From assembly GCF_003350535.1 (NCBI RefSeq), contig NZ_QQBB01000002.1, forward strand, positions 616,594-680,593: a stretch of 64,000 nt of DNA, written 5' to 3'. Positions within the stretch are counted from its first letter, which is position 1, and each line of letters begins with the position of its first letter. The notes under the pieces were generated by a model that searched no databases, was not told where the DNA came from, and was given only the letters and a program-made list of their open reading frames with translations. This stretch comes from Microvirga subterranea. Its GTDB lineage: Bacteria; Pseudomonadota; Alphaproteobacteria; Rhizobiales; Beijerinckiaceae. Shown here one piece after another: positions 43,836-52,315 of this stretch. Made by a program: the position numbers and the translations under genes.

Positions 43836-44099
43836 TCAGGAATTGGGCTTCCGGGGCGGTAGGGGCGACGTTTCGTGAGCGATCCTCGTCCGGATCATGC
43901 AATCACTGACGTGGGCGTTGCGCCGGTCGACGAGCCGACGGTAATCGTCGACCGCGACCTTTGTCTTGCCGCGAATCGTGATGCGCTGCTTCGCTTCCTC
44001 GCGGCATGTTTCGCGCTTCGCTACGAGGTCCTCATCGGCACGGGCTACACCGGGAAGTGCAAGCAGCATCGCACCGAGCATAAGGGCGGCAGGTTTCAT
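43836..44099 (-). CDS. Small secreted protein of unknown function (87 aa)
   Basis: Begins with a typical signal peptide: MKPAALMLGAMLLALPGVARA followed by DEDL, with an ARA cleavage motif. The mature part of about 65 residues is basic and helical (AKRETCREEAKQRITIRGKTKVAVDDYRRLVDRRNAHVSDCMIR) and has two cysteines, near residues 32 and 67, that could form a disulfide in the periplasm. I do not recognise a family. The signal peptide and charge pattern support a real gene in spite of a weak ribosome-binding site. It is monocistronic. Confidence 0.72.
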   Translation of the reverse strand: MKPAALMLGAMLLALPGVARADEDLVAKRETCREEAKQRITIRGKTKVAVDDYRRLVDRRNAHVSDCMIRTRIAHETSPLPPRKPNS

Positions 44100-44450
44100 G
44101 GCCGTGGATCTTGGAGAGTGAAATGGGCGAACGGCTCATACCATTTTGCTGATCAGCTGAAACGTCACAACTTTGGGGATCAACAAGGGACGCAGGGTTA
44201 TTCACAGCCCCTCGGGTCAGCTGCTGGCCATTGGCAGACAGGCTTAAGGTGCTTTTTCTCCTTTGAAAAGAAACACCAGCCGAGCCGGCATGAGCCGACC
44301 ATCCGCGGCGGGATGAAATATCCCTGTTGGAGATACCTCCAAATAGTCACGGGTGCGGATCGCGACGCCGAGAAAGGCCGAGCCGCCTTTACTGCCTGTT
44401 AAGCATGCTGCGGCAGGATCCGTGGCAAATTGTCCTAACCGGTGGCTGCC
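44100..44450. other. 351-bp intergenic region
   Basis: No gene supported; a long minus-strand frame through 44244-44906 is a shadow of the gene at 44451. It lies between divergent small genes; no terminator or clear promoter element was recognised. Confidence 0.5.
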
Positions 44451-45023
44451 ATGAGTCTTCGATTCGAGAAAGTATTGGAGTTGGTCATGAAAGGTGGGCA
44501 GCGGACCGGGGCCGACCTTTCTCTTGCGGGCGGCTCCAGCAGGCAGTCTCTGGAGGAGGTCATCCGGGCAAGAGACGCCGCCGGCAATCACATGATGTCC
44601 TTCGTCGGGATCGGACTGGCGGTGACCTCCGTTGCATTCGCTGCCTATGCCATCATCCATGGCGCCGGCTTCTCGAGCCTGCCCAACATTCTTCCCGCGA
44701 TGACCGAGGGCGTTCCGGTCAACAAGAGCCTCGCGAGCCATGCGCGCCGGCAGAACGTGATGGACCCGACAACGACAGGGGCCCTGTCCGTCAGGACCGA
44801 AATGGTCGATGCGAGGCAACGCGACGGCCGGACGCGAGGGGCATCCTATGTGATCTATCGCGTCTTCGGCGAAACAGCTTTGGTCGAGGGTGTCGACGGC
44901 CTTCACGTAGTCGTCCCAGGGGCTGTTCTGCCGGGAGTCGGGCGCGTTCTATCGATCGAACGAACGGGGGGCTCCTGGTCCATCGTGACGTCTGAAACGG
45001 TGATCGGAGAAGCGTCCCTCTAA
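44451..45023 (+). CDS. Unknown protein with one membrane segment (190 aa)
   Basis: I know no family for this protein. From ATG 44451 (MSLRFEKVLELVMKGGQ) residues 1-46 are polar, residues about 47-67 form one hydrophobic helix (MMSFVGIGLAVTSVAFAAYAIIHG), and the rest is a periplasmic or cytoplasmic soluble part. Residues about 120-190 look like a small beta domain (YVIYRVFGETALVEGVDGLHVVVPGAVLPGVGRVLSIERTGGSWSIVTSETVIG), reminiscent of other alphaproteobacterial single-pass proteins whose C-terminal domain begins with an intramolecular beta-hairpin. The GTG at 44442 is an alternative start. It converges on the signalling operon with a 41-bp gap. Confidence 0.72.
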   Translation: MSLRFEKVLELVMKGGQRTGADLSLAGGSSRQSLEEVIRARDAAGNHMMSFVGIGLAVTSVAFAAYAIIHGAGFSSLPNILPAMTEGVPVNKSLASHARRQNVMDPTTTGALSVRTEMVDARQRDGRTRGASYVIYRVFGETALVEGVDGLHVVVPGAVLPGVGRVLSIERTGGSWSIVTSETVIGEASL

Positions 45024-45064
45024 GGCGCCGCCGACTTAGTGAGCTTCGACAGCAGAAAGGCTCC

Positions 45065-46192
45065 TCAGAAAGCCGGTCGGTTTAGGCTCTTCACGTTGAA
45101 TACGGGCAATGGACGGCTCAGGCCCTTAAGTTGAAGGTCGCCGACGGCGTCCAAAACCGCAGTGTCGGCGACTTCGGTCGCGATGCGATGTGTCACGAGG
45201 ATCTGGCCGTTCCGAGCCTCAGCACACAGGCGTGCGGCGATATTGGTCACCGTTCCAATGGCGGCGTAATCCAGTCGCCCTTCGAAGCCGATCCTGCCGA
45301 GGGTCGCGTAGCCCTGAGCGATGCCGACGCCAAATCCAATGCGGTAGCCGAGAATCTCCCAGTTCTGGGACAACGTGAGAAAGCGCTCACGCATCAACGT
45401 CGCAAGTTCGACAGCACGGGCTGCGGCGTCCGTGCAGGGCAGGGGATCATTGAAGATCACCATCATGCCGTCTCCTAGGAATCTTTCCAGAGTGCCCTCG
45501 GCCTCGTGTATCAGAGGCCCAAGAGCCGCGTGATAGGCCTTCAGAAGGTCCATCACTTCTTCGGGTTCTGCGATCTCCGCAAAGCTCGTGAAGCCGCGCA
45601 GATCGCAGAACAGGGCGACTATCTCGCGGCGGTGATGCTGAAGGATGCCCGCCTCGCTGCCCTCCGCCGTGATCATCTCAGCCAGCTGAGGTGGCAGGAA
45701 CCGCTTCAAGCCGCGTGCTCGCTCGAGTTCTCGAATTTGTTTCTCGACACGCGCTTCGAGATCCTGGTTGAGTGCAGCGAGTTCGAGTGCCTGCTGCTGC
45801 ACGGTGTCGTAGAGACCCTTGATGCGCAGAAGAGAGCGAACACGGGCTACCAGCGTCGCCTGGTCGAACGGCTTCGTGATGTAGTCGTCGCCACCTGCAT
45901 CCAAGCCCGTGACGACATCGTCCTTGCCGGCCTTCGCCGTCAGGAGGAGGATCGGAATGGCCCGCATCGCTTCGTCGGCTTTCAATCGCCGCGTGACCTC
46001 AATCCCGTCGATGTCGGGCATCATGACATCGAGAAGGATCATGTCCGGTCGAACCCGATAGGCCTGATCGATCGCCTCCCGACCATTGCGGGCGATCTCC
46101 ACGTCGTAGCCGGTCGCAATAAGCCGCGTCGTCACAATGTCGACGTTCTCGGCAATGTCGTCGACGACCAGGATGAGCGGGCGTTCGCGCAT
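45065..46192 (-). CDS. Response regulator with class-III nucleotide cyclase output
   Basis: The 375-residue protein has a receiver domain (1-120: acidic DD at 11-12, phosphoacceptor Asp55 in MILLDVMMPD, Thr in LLLTAK, KPF lysine) followed by a coiled linker (QQQALELAALNQDLEARVEKQIRELERA) and a class-III adenylate/guanylate cyclase domain (about 185-360). Metal aspartates are in VALFCDLRGFTSF and RFLGDGMMVIF; the transition-state Asn/Arg lie in VTNIAARLCAEA. The usual adenine-selecting lysine is Arg here (TLERFLGDG), and the partner position is Thr (AIGTVTN), so cAMP is likely but not certain. It is the last gene of the signalling operon, 12 bp after the single-domain regulator; GGAAG precedes its ATG. 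Confidence 0.93.
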   Translation of the reverse strand: MRERPLILVVDDIAENVDIVTTRLIATGYDVEIARNGREAIDQAYRVRPDMILLDVMMPDIDGIEVTRRLKADEAMRAIPILLLTAKAGKDDVVTGLDAGGDDYITKPFDQATLVARVRSLLRIKGLYDTVQQQALELAALNQDLEARVEKQIRELERARGLKRFLPPQLAEMITAEGSEAGILQHHRREIVALFCDLRGFTSFAEIAEPEEVMDLLKAYHAALGPLIHEAEGTLERFLGDGMMVIFNDPLPCTDAAARAVELATLMRERFLTLSQNWEILGYRIGFGVGIAQGYATLGRIGFEGRLDYAAIGTVTNIAARLCAEARNGQILVTHRIATEVADTAVLDAVGDLQLKGLSRPLPVFNVKSLNRPAF

Positions 46193-46204
46193 TCTTGCTT
46201 CCAG

Positions 46205-46573
46205 TTAAGCCAGATACTCCCGAACAATTGCGAGCATCTGGCGTGGGCTGAAGGGTTTTGCGAGGTAGCCGCTGCATCCGGCTGCTCTCGCCTTCTCCTC
46301 GTCGCCTGACAGTGCATAAGACGTCACGGCAACGATCGGGATATAATGGAGCGTAGGGTCCTCCTTGATGCGGGCAGCGGCCTCATAGCCGCTGAGAACC
46401 GGCAGCTGTATGTCCATCAGGATCAGGTCGGGCTTTAAGGCCGCAGCCATTTCCACTGCCGACCGCCCGTCGTGGGCTTCCATCACCGCGTAGCCGGCGT
46501 TTGTCAGGATGTCGCGCATGATCCGCCTGTTGTCCTCCGTGTCTTCGACGATGAGGATCTTCTGCGTGGTCAT
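46205..46573 (-). CDS. Single-domain response regulator (DivK/CheY-like)
   Basis: The 122-residue receiver domain starts at ATG 46573 (MTTQKILIVEDTEDNRRIM), which overlaps the kinase stop codon as ATGA and follows GAGGGAAG. Conserved positions: E10/D11 acidic pair, phosphoacceptor Asp54 in LILMDIQLPVLSG, Thr in VAVTSYA, and Lys in YLAKPFSP. With no output domain it probably acts as a phosphate shuttle or by protein-protein contact. It sits between the histidine kinase and the receiver-cyclase, so it may be phosphorylated by the same kinase, or compete with the cyclase for phosphate. Confidence 0.93.
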   Translation of the reverse strand: MTTQKILIVEDTEDNRRIMRDILTNAGYAVMEAHDGRSAVEMAAALKPDLILMDIQLPVLSGYEAAARIKEDPTLHYIPIVAVTSYALSGDEEKARAAGCSGYLAKPFSPRQMLAIVREYLA

Positions 46574-49500
46574 GCGACTTCCCTCCGGGCCTTCGATGGA
46601 TCGAGAGGGATGTCGACGATGAATGTCGAGCCACACCCGATAGCGGAGCGCACATCAATCGAGCCACCGTGCATCTCGACGATCCGTTTCGAAATCGCGA
46701 GTCCGAGCCCCGTTCCTCCTTGACCATTGGAACCCGTATTGCTTCCTTGTTGGAAGGCGCCGAAGATATGCGTCAGCTCATCGGGCGCGATTCCGACGCC
46801 TGTATCGGCGATGAAGATCCGTATGCGCCCTCCCTCCACCAGCGCTTCGACGTCGACCGAACCGGTTGGCGTGAACTTGATAGCATTCCCGATCAGGTTA
46901 AGAAGAACCTGCGTAAGGCGTCTCTCGTCGCCAGCTCCTGCTGGAAGATCTTCGGGAACCAGTGACCGCACTTGAAGACCCTTGACCTTCGCGAGGGGTT
47001 CCATCGCCGTGATGGCGGCCTGCACCAGGCCTGAGATCGAGTAGGGTTCGCATGTGAGTGAAAGTTCTCCGGCTTCGATCTTCGAAAGGTCGAGAACGTC
47101 ATTGATGAGTGCCAGGAGGTGCCTCCCATTCGCCTGGACACGCTCCAATACGCCATGCGCCTTCTCCGGCAGACCGCCATAGAGACCGTCGATGAGCAGC
47201 TCGGTATAGCCGAGCACCGCGTTCAATGGTGTCCTCAGCTCGTGACTCATATTTGCGAGAAACTGAGACTTCGCCAAGTTTGCTTTTTCGACGCGATCCA
47301 TCGCTTCACGCAATGCTTCATCGCGTGCATGCCGTTCGGAAATGTCTCGAACGACGCAGATCAATCCGCCGTCCTGGATGATCGTAAGGGAGACGTCCTG
47401 CGGAAAAACGCTGCCGTCCCGTTTGAGGCCGACGGCCTCGCCGCTCCAATGACCGTCCCGGAACAGCTGCGGCATGGCATCCGCCTCGAGGCGATGACGT
47501 TCCGAATCCGTATAGAGGCGCTTCCAGCTGCTTCCGACGAGCTGAGACGGCTTGTCATAGCCGAAGATCTTCAGATGAGCGGCGTTGAGATACTCATAGG
47601 TTCCGTCAGGCCTCAGAATGGCCATGCCATCCATGGCGGCCTCCATTGCCGCAAGATGCCTGCGAAGCACCTCTTCGATCCGCTTCAGCTCCGTGATGTC
47701 GAAGTATGTGAGCATCCGCCCGCCGTCGGGAAGGGCGATGCATCGGTATTGCATGATCCTGCCGTTCCGCAGCCGCATCTCGACGGGAGCGATGTTGCCT
47801 TGATGTATTTCGCGGAGGCGCCGTTCCTTGTACGTCTCCCACTCGGCGTCGGGAACATCGTAGGCTCCAAGGGAGCGACTGAGTTCCATATCCTCTTCGA
47901 GTTCACGCGGCTGGTCGTAGAACTCTGCGGGGATATCCCACAATTCCCGGTAGGCGCGGTTTGCCAGCCGGATGCGCATTGAGGGGTCGAGGAAGAGCAC
48001 GCCGTACTGAATGGTCTCAAGAACTGCGTTCAGATCGCGCAATGCTGCTTCCGTCTCCGCCCGAGCCGATTCAAGCTGCTCCTCACGCTTCTTCAGCTCC
48101 GAAATGTTGTTGAAAGCAGAAAGCAGCGCTGGCGTACCTTCGTAATCGGCCACGGAAGCATTGATCAGGGCCCAAAACTTCTGACCGTCCGGGCGCTGCA
48201 TGAGCGCTTCCATGTCGCTGACCCGCCCATCCTTTTGCATGCTGGCGAGAAGCCTGTGCCGAACGGCAGGATCGGCGTAGTAGTCCGGTGCAAAGGTGCC
48301 CTGCATCTCTTCCGGAGAGAGACCCGTGATCTCGGCGGTCCGGGCATTGGCATAGAGGATCAATCCATCGGGCAGCCGCGTGACGGCCAGCGGAAATGGC
48401 GCGAGCTCCAGAAGGCGCCGCTGCCGCTGCTCGGCCGCCGCAACGGCTTCCAGTGCCCGCTTCTGGTCGGTGATGTCGAAGTAGGTAAGCATGCGCCCGC
48501 CGTCGGGAAGCGCAATGCATTGATATCGAAGGAACCGACCCGTGGGAGTTCCGATCTCGACAGGCTCACCGTCGCAGCGCCGAACTCGATCGACGATGTC
48601 CTCCACCTCGTTCGCGCGAGTATCCGTATTCGCCAGGTTCCGGGTATGCAATATCAGGTGACGGAATGGGGTGTCCTTCGCAATCAGCGCTTCCGGCAAG
48701 CCCCACATCGCCTTGTAGGCGCGGTTCGCAAGACGGACATTCAGATCGGCGTCGAGGAAGAGAATTCCATAATCGATCGTGTCGAGAAGGACGTTGAGTT
48801 CCCGGTGATGGGCAAGCTCCTTTTCCGCACGCTCACGCTCCGCGAGCTGATGGGCCAGTTGTATGTTGAGCTCGGCCAAGCTGGCGCTTCGCTCCCTTAG
48901 CGCCATCTCGCGTGCGTCTACTTGCCTTGCCATGGCCGTAAAGGCCTGGGCCAGATCACCGAGTTCGTCGTCGCGGTCAAGATGAAGCTGGGTTCCGAAG
49001 CGCCCTTCTGCAACCGAGCCTGTAGCCCGTACGAGTTCCCGAAGGGGAGAGGCGATCTGCGCCTTGAGCGTCGTGCTGAGGATGAAGAGCTCGACCACGA
49101 GGGCCAGCGCGCCCATGATCAGCACGATGCGTGCAGCTTTCCATGCATCCTGCGCACTGAGTGACAAGGGGTAGATCGTCGCGAGGATCCAGCCAGGGCC
49201 GCTGAGCTTCGTCAAAGCCGCGATCTCATCATACTCTTCGTTGCGAATGACAGCCTTGTCGGCTGGATTTTCCACTGCAAGCCTGTGAATTTCCGCAAGG
49301 TGGGGATCTCCAGTATCGGCGATCGGGAGCGAGCCGCTTCTCGCTTGTATCGCATCCATGAAGCGCGGATGGGCAATCAGTCGGCCGTCTGCTGTGAAGA
49401 GAAGATTATGGGTCCCTCTCAGTTCTGTGTTGACGGCGCGTCCGATCAGGTCGTGCATCAGAATGTCTTGGCCGACCTGGATCAGAGGGCGCCCGTCCTC

Positions 49501-50229
49501 GACAGCCGGGCGGGTGACCGAGACCAGCCACTCGTTCGTGCCGTAATCCAGGTAAAGCTCCGACCACCGCTCCTTGTCTGAGACTGGAGCGTCGGAAGCG
49601 CCGGCAACCATAACAGGGCTTCTGCCCTCCGACAGGAGGCCGATTTTTCCGGAAATCTCCCAATCGCTGGCCCTGAGGGCCCAGGGCTGCCCGGGCCAGT
49701 ACATGATCACGGCGCCTTCCGGCGTCACCACATAGAGGTTCGCGAACTGGCTTGCCCAAGCCGGGCCGTATTGCCTCACAAGATCGAAGGCTACCATCAG
49801 TCGGCGCTTGAGATCACGATCGATCGCAACATGCTTTCCGATGAAGCCCGACAGGCCATAGGACTTGAAGACCGCTTCCGTTAGCCTTGTCGTCCCGTCC
49901 GGGCGAGCCTCGAAGAGGGTCCCGAAACGCTGCTCTGCGTCTCGTGGGTCCGTCTGGCGGATCTCTTGCTGGTAGGCTTCGGCAAATGTGCGGACATTTC
50001 CGCTGGCGAGGTCGAAGATGGCGCTTTCACGAACGCGGCGTTGCTCGACATAACGTTCGAGAACCTCGACCGCCTGTTGCTCGAACCGTGTTCTGACGTG
50101 CCAGTAGCTGAGAACGGTTGCGACCGCGACGACCAGGCTGATGCGAAGGGCGATCTTGCGGAGCGTTTGGCGGGTGATGGAGCGTTTCGGACCTTTGACG
50201 ATGCCGAATGCAGCCGCGATCGGCTTCAT
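46570..50229 (-). CDS. Large membrane sensor histidine kinase with extracytoplasmic domain, HAMP and PAS repeats
   Basis: The 1219-residue kinase starts at ATG 50229, overlapping the upstream stop as ATGA; the longer frame to 50508 runs inside the preceding gene. Order of parts: membrane helix (about 24-44), a periplasmic dCache-like sensor of about 310 residues, a second helix (about 378-398, ARIVLIMGALALVVELFIL), HAMP, a coiled coil, then PAS or PAS-like units including two with the same ending RYQCIALPDGGRMLTYFDIT and two classic PAS units with PAC-like ends. HisKA has His996 in FLANMSHELRTPLNAV, and the ATPase domain has LLNLIGNAIKFT, ADTGVGI and GTGLGLAI. It is the second gene of the operon after a binding protein. 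Confidence 0.94.
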   Translation of the reverse strand: MKPIAAAFGIVKGPKRSITRQTLRKIALRISLVVAVATVLSYWHVRTRFEQQAVEVLERYVEQRRVRESAIFDLASGNVRTFAEAYQQEIRQTDPRDAEQRFGTLFEARPDGTTRLTEAVFKSYGLSGFIGKHVAIDRDLKRRLMVAFDLVRQYGPAWASQFANLYVVTPEGAVIMYWPGQPWALRASDWEISGKIGLLSEGRSPVMVAGASDAPVSDKERWSELYLDYGTNEWLVSVTRPAVEDGRPLIQVGQDILMHDLIGRAVNTELRGTHNLLFTADGRLIAHPRFMDAIQARSGSLPIADTGDPHLAEIHRLAVENPADKAVIRNEEYDEIAALTKLSGPGWILATIYPLSLSAQDAWKAARIVLIMGALALVVELFILSTTLKAQIASPLRELVRATGSVAEGRFGTQLHLDRDDELGDLAQAFTAMARQVDAREMALRERSASLAELNIQLAHQLAERERAEKELAHHRELNVLLDTIDYGILFLDADLNVRLANRAYKAMWGLPEALIAKDTPFRHLILHTRNLANTDTRANEVEDIVDRVRRCDGEPVEIGTPTGRFLRYQCIALPDGGRMLTYFDITDQKRALEAVAAAEQRQRRLLELAPFPLAVTRLPDGLILYANARTAEITGLSPEEMQGTFAPDYYADPAVRHRLLASMQKDGRVSDMEALMQRPDGQKFWALINASVADYEGTPALLSAFNNISELKKREEQLESARAETEAALRDLNAVLETIQYGVLFLDPSMRIRLANRAYRELWDIPAEFYDQPRELEEDMELSRSLGAYDVPDAEWETYKERRLREIHQGNIAPVEMRLRNGRIMQYRCIALPDGGRMLTYFDITELKRIEEVLRRHLAAMEAAMDGMAILRPDGTYEYLNAAHLKIFGYDKPSQLVGSSWKRLYTDSERHRLEADAMPQLFRDGHWSGEAVGLKRDGSVFPQDVSLTIIQDGGLICVVRDISERHARDEALREAMDRVEKANLAKSQFLANMSHELRTPLNAVLGYTELLIDGLYGGLPEKAHGVLERVQANGRHLLALINDVLDLSKIEAGELSLTCEPYSISGLVQAAITAMEPLAKVKGLQVRSLVPEDLPAGAGDERRLTQVLLNLIGNAIKFTPTGSVDVEALVEGGRIRIFIADTGVGIAPDELTHIFGAFQQGSNTGSNGQGGTGLGLAISKRIVEMHGGSIDVRSAIGCGSTFIVDIPLDPSKARREVA

Positions 50230-51257
50230 GGCACGATCCTTGATAGTGGCGGGGCGTCCCGTATGCCGATCCGCTTGGCGATCCTGGGATTGAAGAACAG
50301 ATCGCCCTCCCGGTTGTAGGTGAGGGGAATGGCGCTTGGCGGAACTCCATCCAAAATTCGAAGTGCTGCCTGTGCGGTCCAGCGCCCCTGTTCCTCCGGG
50401 TGCTTCACGACTCCGATGAGGCTCACCGGTGTCAGCCACTCGAAGTCCGTCCCGCTGGGAATCTCGCTTCGCTCCTCCGCAAGCCGCCGGGCGTCGGCTG
50501 GATTCCAATCCGCAATCGCTCCGACACCGAGGATCATCAGCATGTCGACTTCCTGCTGGGCGCGCAGGAATGCCTCCTTCCAGGCTGCATGCGAAGATAC
50601 GAAATAGGTTTTCTCGTATGTGATGCCGAAAAGACGCTCGTGATAGGCGAGCTCCTTGCGCTTCACGTCCGTGTCCTCGGCAAGAAAGCCCAGGCGTGAA
50701 CCACGTGCGTGCTGACGCAGCAGCCGGACGATCTGCGGGATTGGCGACACCTCGACCATTCCGGTGGTGTTGCGATAGGGCAATTGGTAGATCGAGGCAT
50801 CCCAGTTGAGCCCGCAGAACACCACGGGGATCCCACCGTCCCGCAGGTGTTCCATGACGAGATATTGGGCGGCAGGATCGTCGCTGACCGTGATCACGTC
50901 CGGTTTAAGACGGCCGATCACCTGAAGCGCACGGTCAACCGAAGAGCGGATCTCCGCATCGGCGGGATGCCTCTTCGCATCCAGGTAAACGACCTGGAGG
51001 TCAACCGGCTTGCCTGCCAGAGTTTCGCGGAGTGCAGCAAGGATGCGGTCGTTCCACTCGTTGCCCTTATGATAGGAATCGACGTGGAGGATCTTCCGAA
51101 CGGTTTCAGCCGCAAGAGCCTTTGAGCCGGCAGGGCCAAGACCGAGGAGTCCTGCGCCGACTGGAATCCCAATGATGAGGCCGAGCATCAGCCATCGCGC
51201 CGGCAGGCGACTGCGCAGCCGGAGGCTCCATGTGGCGATGGCAAAACGATGCATCAT
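50226..51257 (-). CDS. ABC-type substrate-binding protein, probable sensory partner
   Basis: A 343-residue exported protein of the ABC_sub_bind-like class (PF04392 type). After a charged N-terminus there is a hydrophobic stretch (RWLMLGLIIGIPVGAGLLGLG) and an ALA-AET cleavage site. The mature part starts VRKILHVDSYHKGNEWNDRILAALRETLAG and contains VITVSDDPAAQYLVMEHLRDGGIPVVFCGLNWD and LGFLAEDTDVKRKE, the usual alternating Rossmann-like lobes. Start codons at 51350, 51269, 51257 and 51254 are all in frame, and none has a strong ribosome-binding site. No permease or ATPase is nearby; instead it overlaps a sensor kinase gene by ATGA, so it probably senses a ligand and reports to the kinase. Confidence 0.85.
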   Translation of the reverse strand: MMHRFAIATWSLRLRSRLPARWLMLGLIIGIPVGAGLLGLGPAGSKALAAETVRKILHVDSYHKGNEWNDRILAALRETLAGKPVDLQVVYLDAKRHPADAEIRSSVDRALQVIGRLKPDVITVSDDPAAQYLVMEHLRDGGIPVVFCGLNWDASIYQLPYRNTTGMVEVSPIPQIVRLLRQHARGSRLGFLAEDTDVKRKELAYHERLFGITYEKTYFVSSHAAWKEAFLRAQQEVDMLMILGVGAIADWNPADARRLAEERSEIPSGTDFEWLTPVSLIGVVKHPEEQGRWTAQAALRILDGVPPSAIPLTYNREGDLFFNPRIAKRIGIRDAPPLSRIVP

Positions 51258-51572
51258 GGCAGCAGCCATCCGGATGAGCGCTCGGCCGTCAGTCGCGAGG
51301 GCGGCAGTCGTCGGCAGGTGCGTGGCGAGCCACTCTCGCATGCAGGTCATTCTTGCCGGGCGATTGTATTCGTTGAATCAGCGCCCCTCAACCCTGGGGA
51401 TTACAAAACCTGATCGTCCGTGCGGACCTGCACCCTGCGGTCCTTGGCGAGACGCCGCTACTCAGGAGGGGCTACGCCTTACCACCTTTTTCCCAAGCGC
51501 CCTTCTTGTCGCTCGATGAAGGTGAACGATATCGTTTCGGTATAGGGATAAACAACAACATCCGGAGGCCAC

Positions 51573-51857
51573 ATGCAGTACATGGGTAATATTGATGCTG
51601 AAGCCGGCGGAGCGGAGCTAAGTCATTCTGTTGCCGGCTCTGACTACGGTGGCGAAGCGCGGCAGGCATTGCTGATCCTCGACGGCATTGACGTCCAGCA
51701 TGGACGGGAGCTGACCGCTCTTGAGCAGAGTGGTGCAGAGGAGGAGCTGAAGGAGTTCATCCGAAGCGATATCATCGCGAGATACCATGCACGACGGGCG
51801 CCCTTCGTGCGATTCCTGGAAGAGCGGCAGCAGCCGGAGAAGCCGCTCATAACCTGA
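51573..51857 (+). CDS. Unknown small protein (94 aa)
   Basis: A 94-residue soluble acidic protein without a recognised family. CGGAGG lies 6 nt before the ATG, and a good intrinsic terminator follows about 75 bp downstream, so it looks like an independent transcription unit. The sequence has GGEARQALLILDGIDVQHGRELTALEQSGAEEELKEFIRSDIIARYHARRAPFVRFLEE, probably a helical domain with mixed charge. No signal peptide or membrane segment. It follows the signalling operon on the other strand. The function is unknown. Confidence 0.72.
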   Translation: MQYMGNIDAEAGGAELSHSVAGSDYGGEARQALLILDGIDVQHGRELTALEQSGAEEELKEFIRSDIIARYHARRAPFVRFLEERQQPEKPLIT

Positions 51858-51930
51858 TTTTCCGGACATGCGCCGAACTCGCCTGCAAACTTGGCATTTG
51901 CGGCTCATCTGTCCCATCAGACCGATCTCA

Positions 51931-51956
51931 AAGCGTCCGCCGGGCGCTTTCTTTTT
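51931..51956 (+). terminator. Intrinsic terminator after the 94-aa gene
   Basis: Stem AAGCGTCC/GGGCGCTT (8 bp, one G-U pair) with the 3-nt loop GCC, followed directly by TCTTTTT. A classic rho-independent terminator on the plus strand. Confidence 0.85.
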
Positions 51957-52033
51957 GTCTGGGCCTGGCCAGATCTCACAAAAGGCTCAGTCGGATTGCC
52001 TCATGGGCCGTGCTGACTTACCAAGGATGCACG

Positions 52034-52297
52034 GTGATTACGGACGTCACGATCCTTCTGCTCGCACCAGTCGCAGGGTTCTTCACGGCTCTGTGGCTTC
52101 TCCTGCTTTGGCTTGGGGATGGCGCAACCGAAGAGCAGGTTCATGACGAGTTCGCCCTGCCCGACGAGATGTCCATTGGGCAGGGTGGTGCCGATCCCCC
52201 GTTCGTCCCCATGCCAGACCACCTGAGGACCCGTGAGGAGATGGTGGCCTGGATGACCAAGGAGCTTCCCGGGCATCTCCAGGCCTACGGAGAATAA
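52034..52297 (+). CDS. Small single-pass membrane protein (87 aa)
   Basis: Start taken as GTG at 52034, after AAGGATGCACG; an in-frame GTG at 52010 is an alternative. Residues about 6-26 form one transmembrane helix (ILLLAPVAGFFTALWLLLLWL) and the rest is an acidic cytoplasmic tail (DGATEEQVHDEFALPDEMS, then MPDHLRTREEMVAWMTKELPGHL). I do not recognise a family. It ends 18 bp before the convergent hutU stop. The hydrophobic helix followed by a charged tail supports a real gene. Confidence 0.65.
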   Translation: MITDVTILLLAPVAGFFTALWLLLLWLGDGATEEQVHDEFALPDEMSIGQGGADPPFVPMPDHLRTREEMVAWMTKELPGHLQAYGE

Positions 52298-52315
52298 TCG
52301 GCGCTACGCTTCGAT

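Noticed and set aside
44244..44906. 220-codon minus-strand frame
   Set aside because: Opposite-strand shadow of the 190-aa protein gene; composition without recognisable features and no ribosome-binding site.
50230..50508. N-terminal extension of the histidine kinase
   Set aside because: It lies in another frame of the upstream binding-protein gene; the ATG at 50229 has the ATGA overlap and a following membrane helix.
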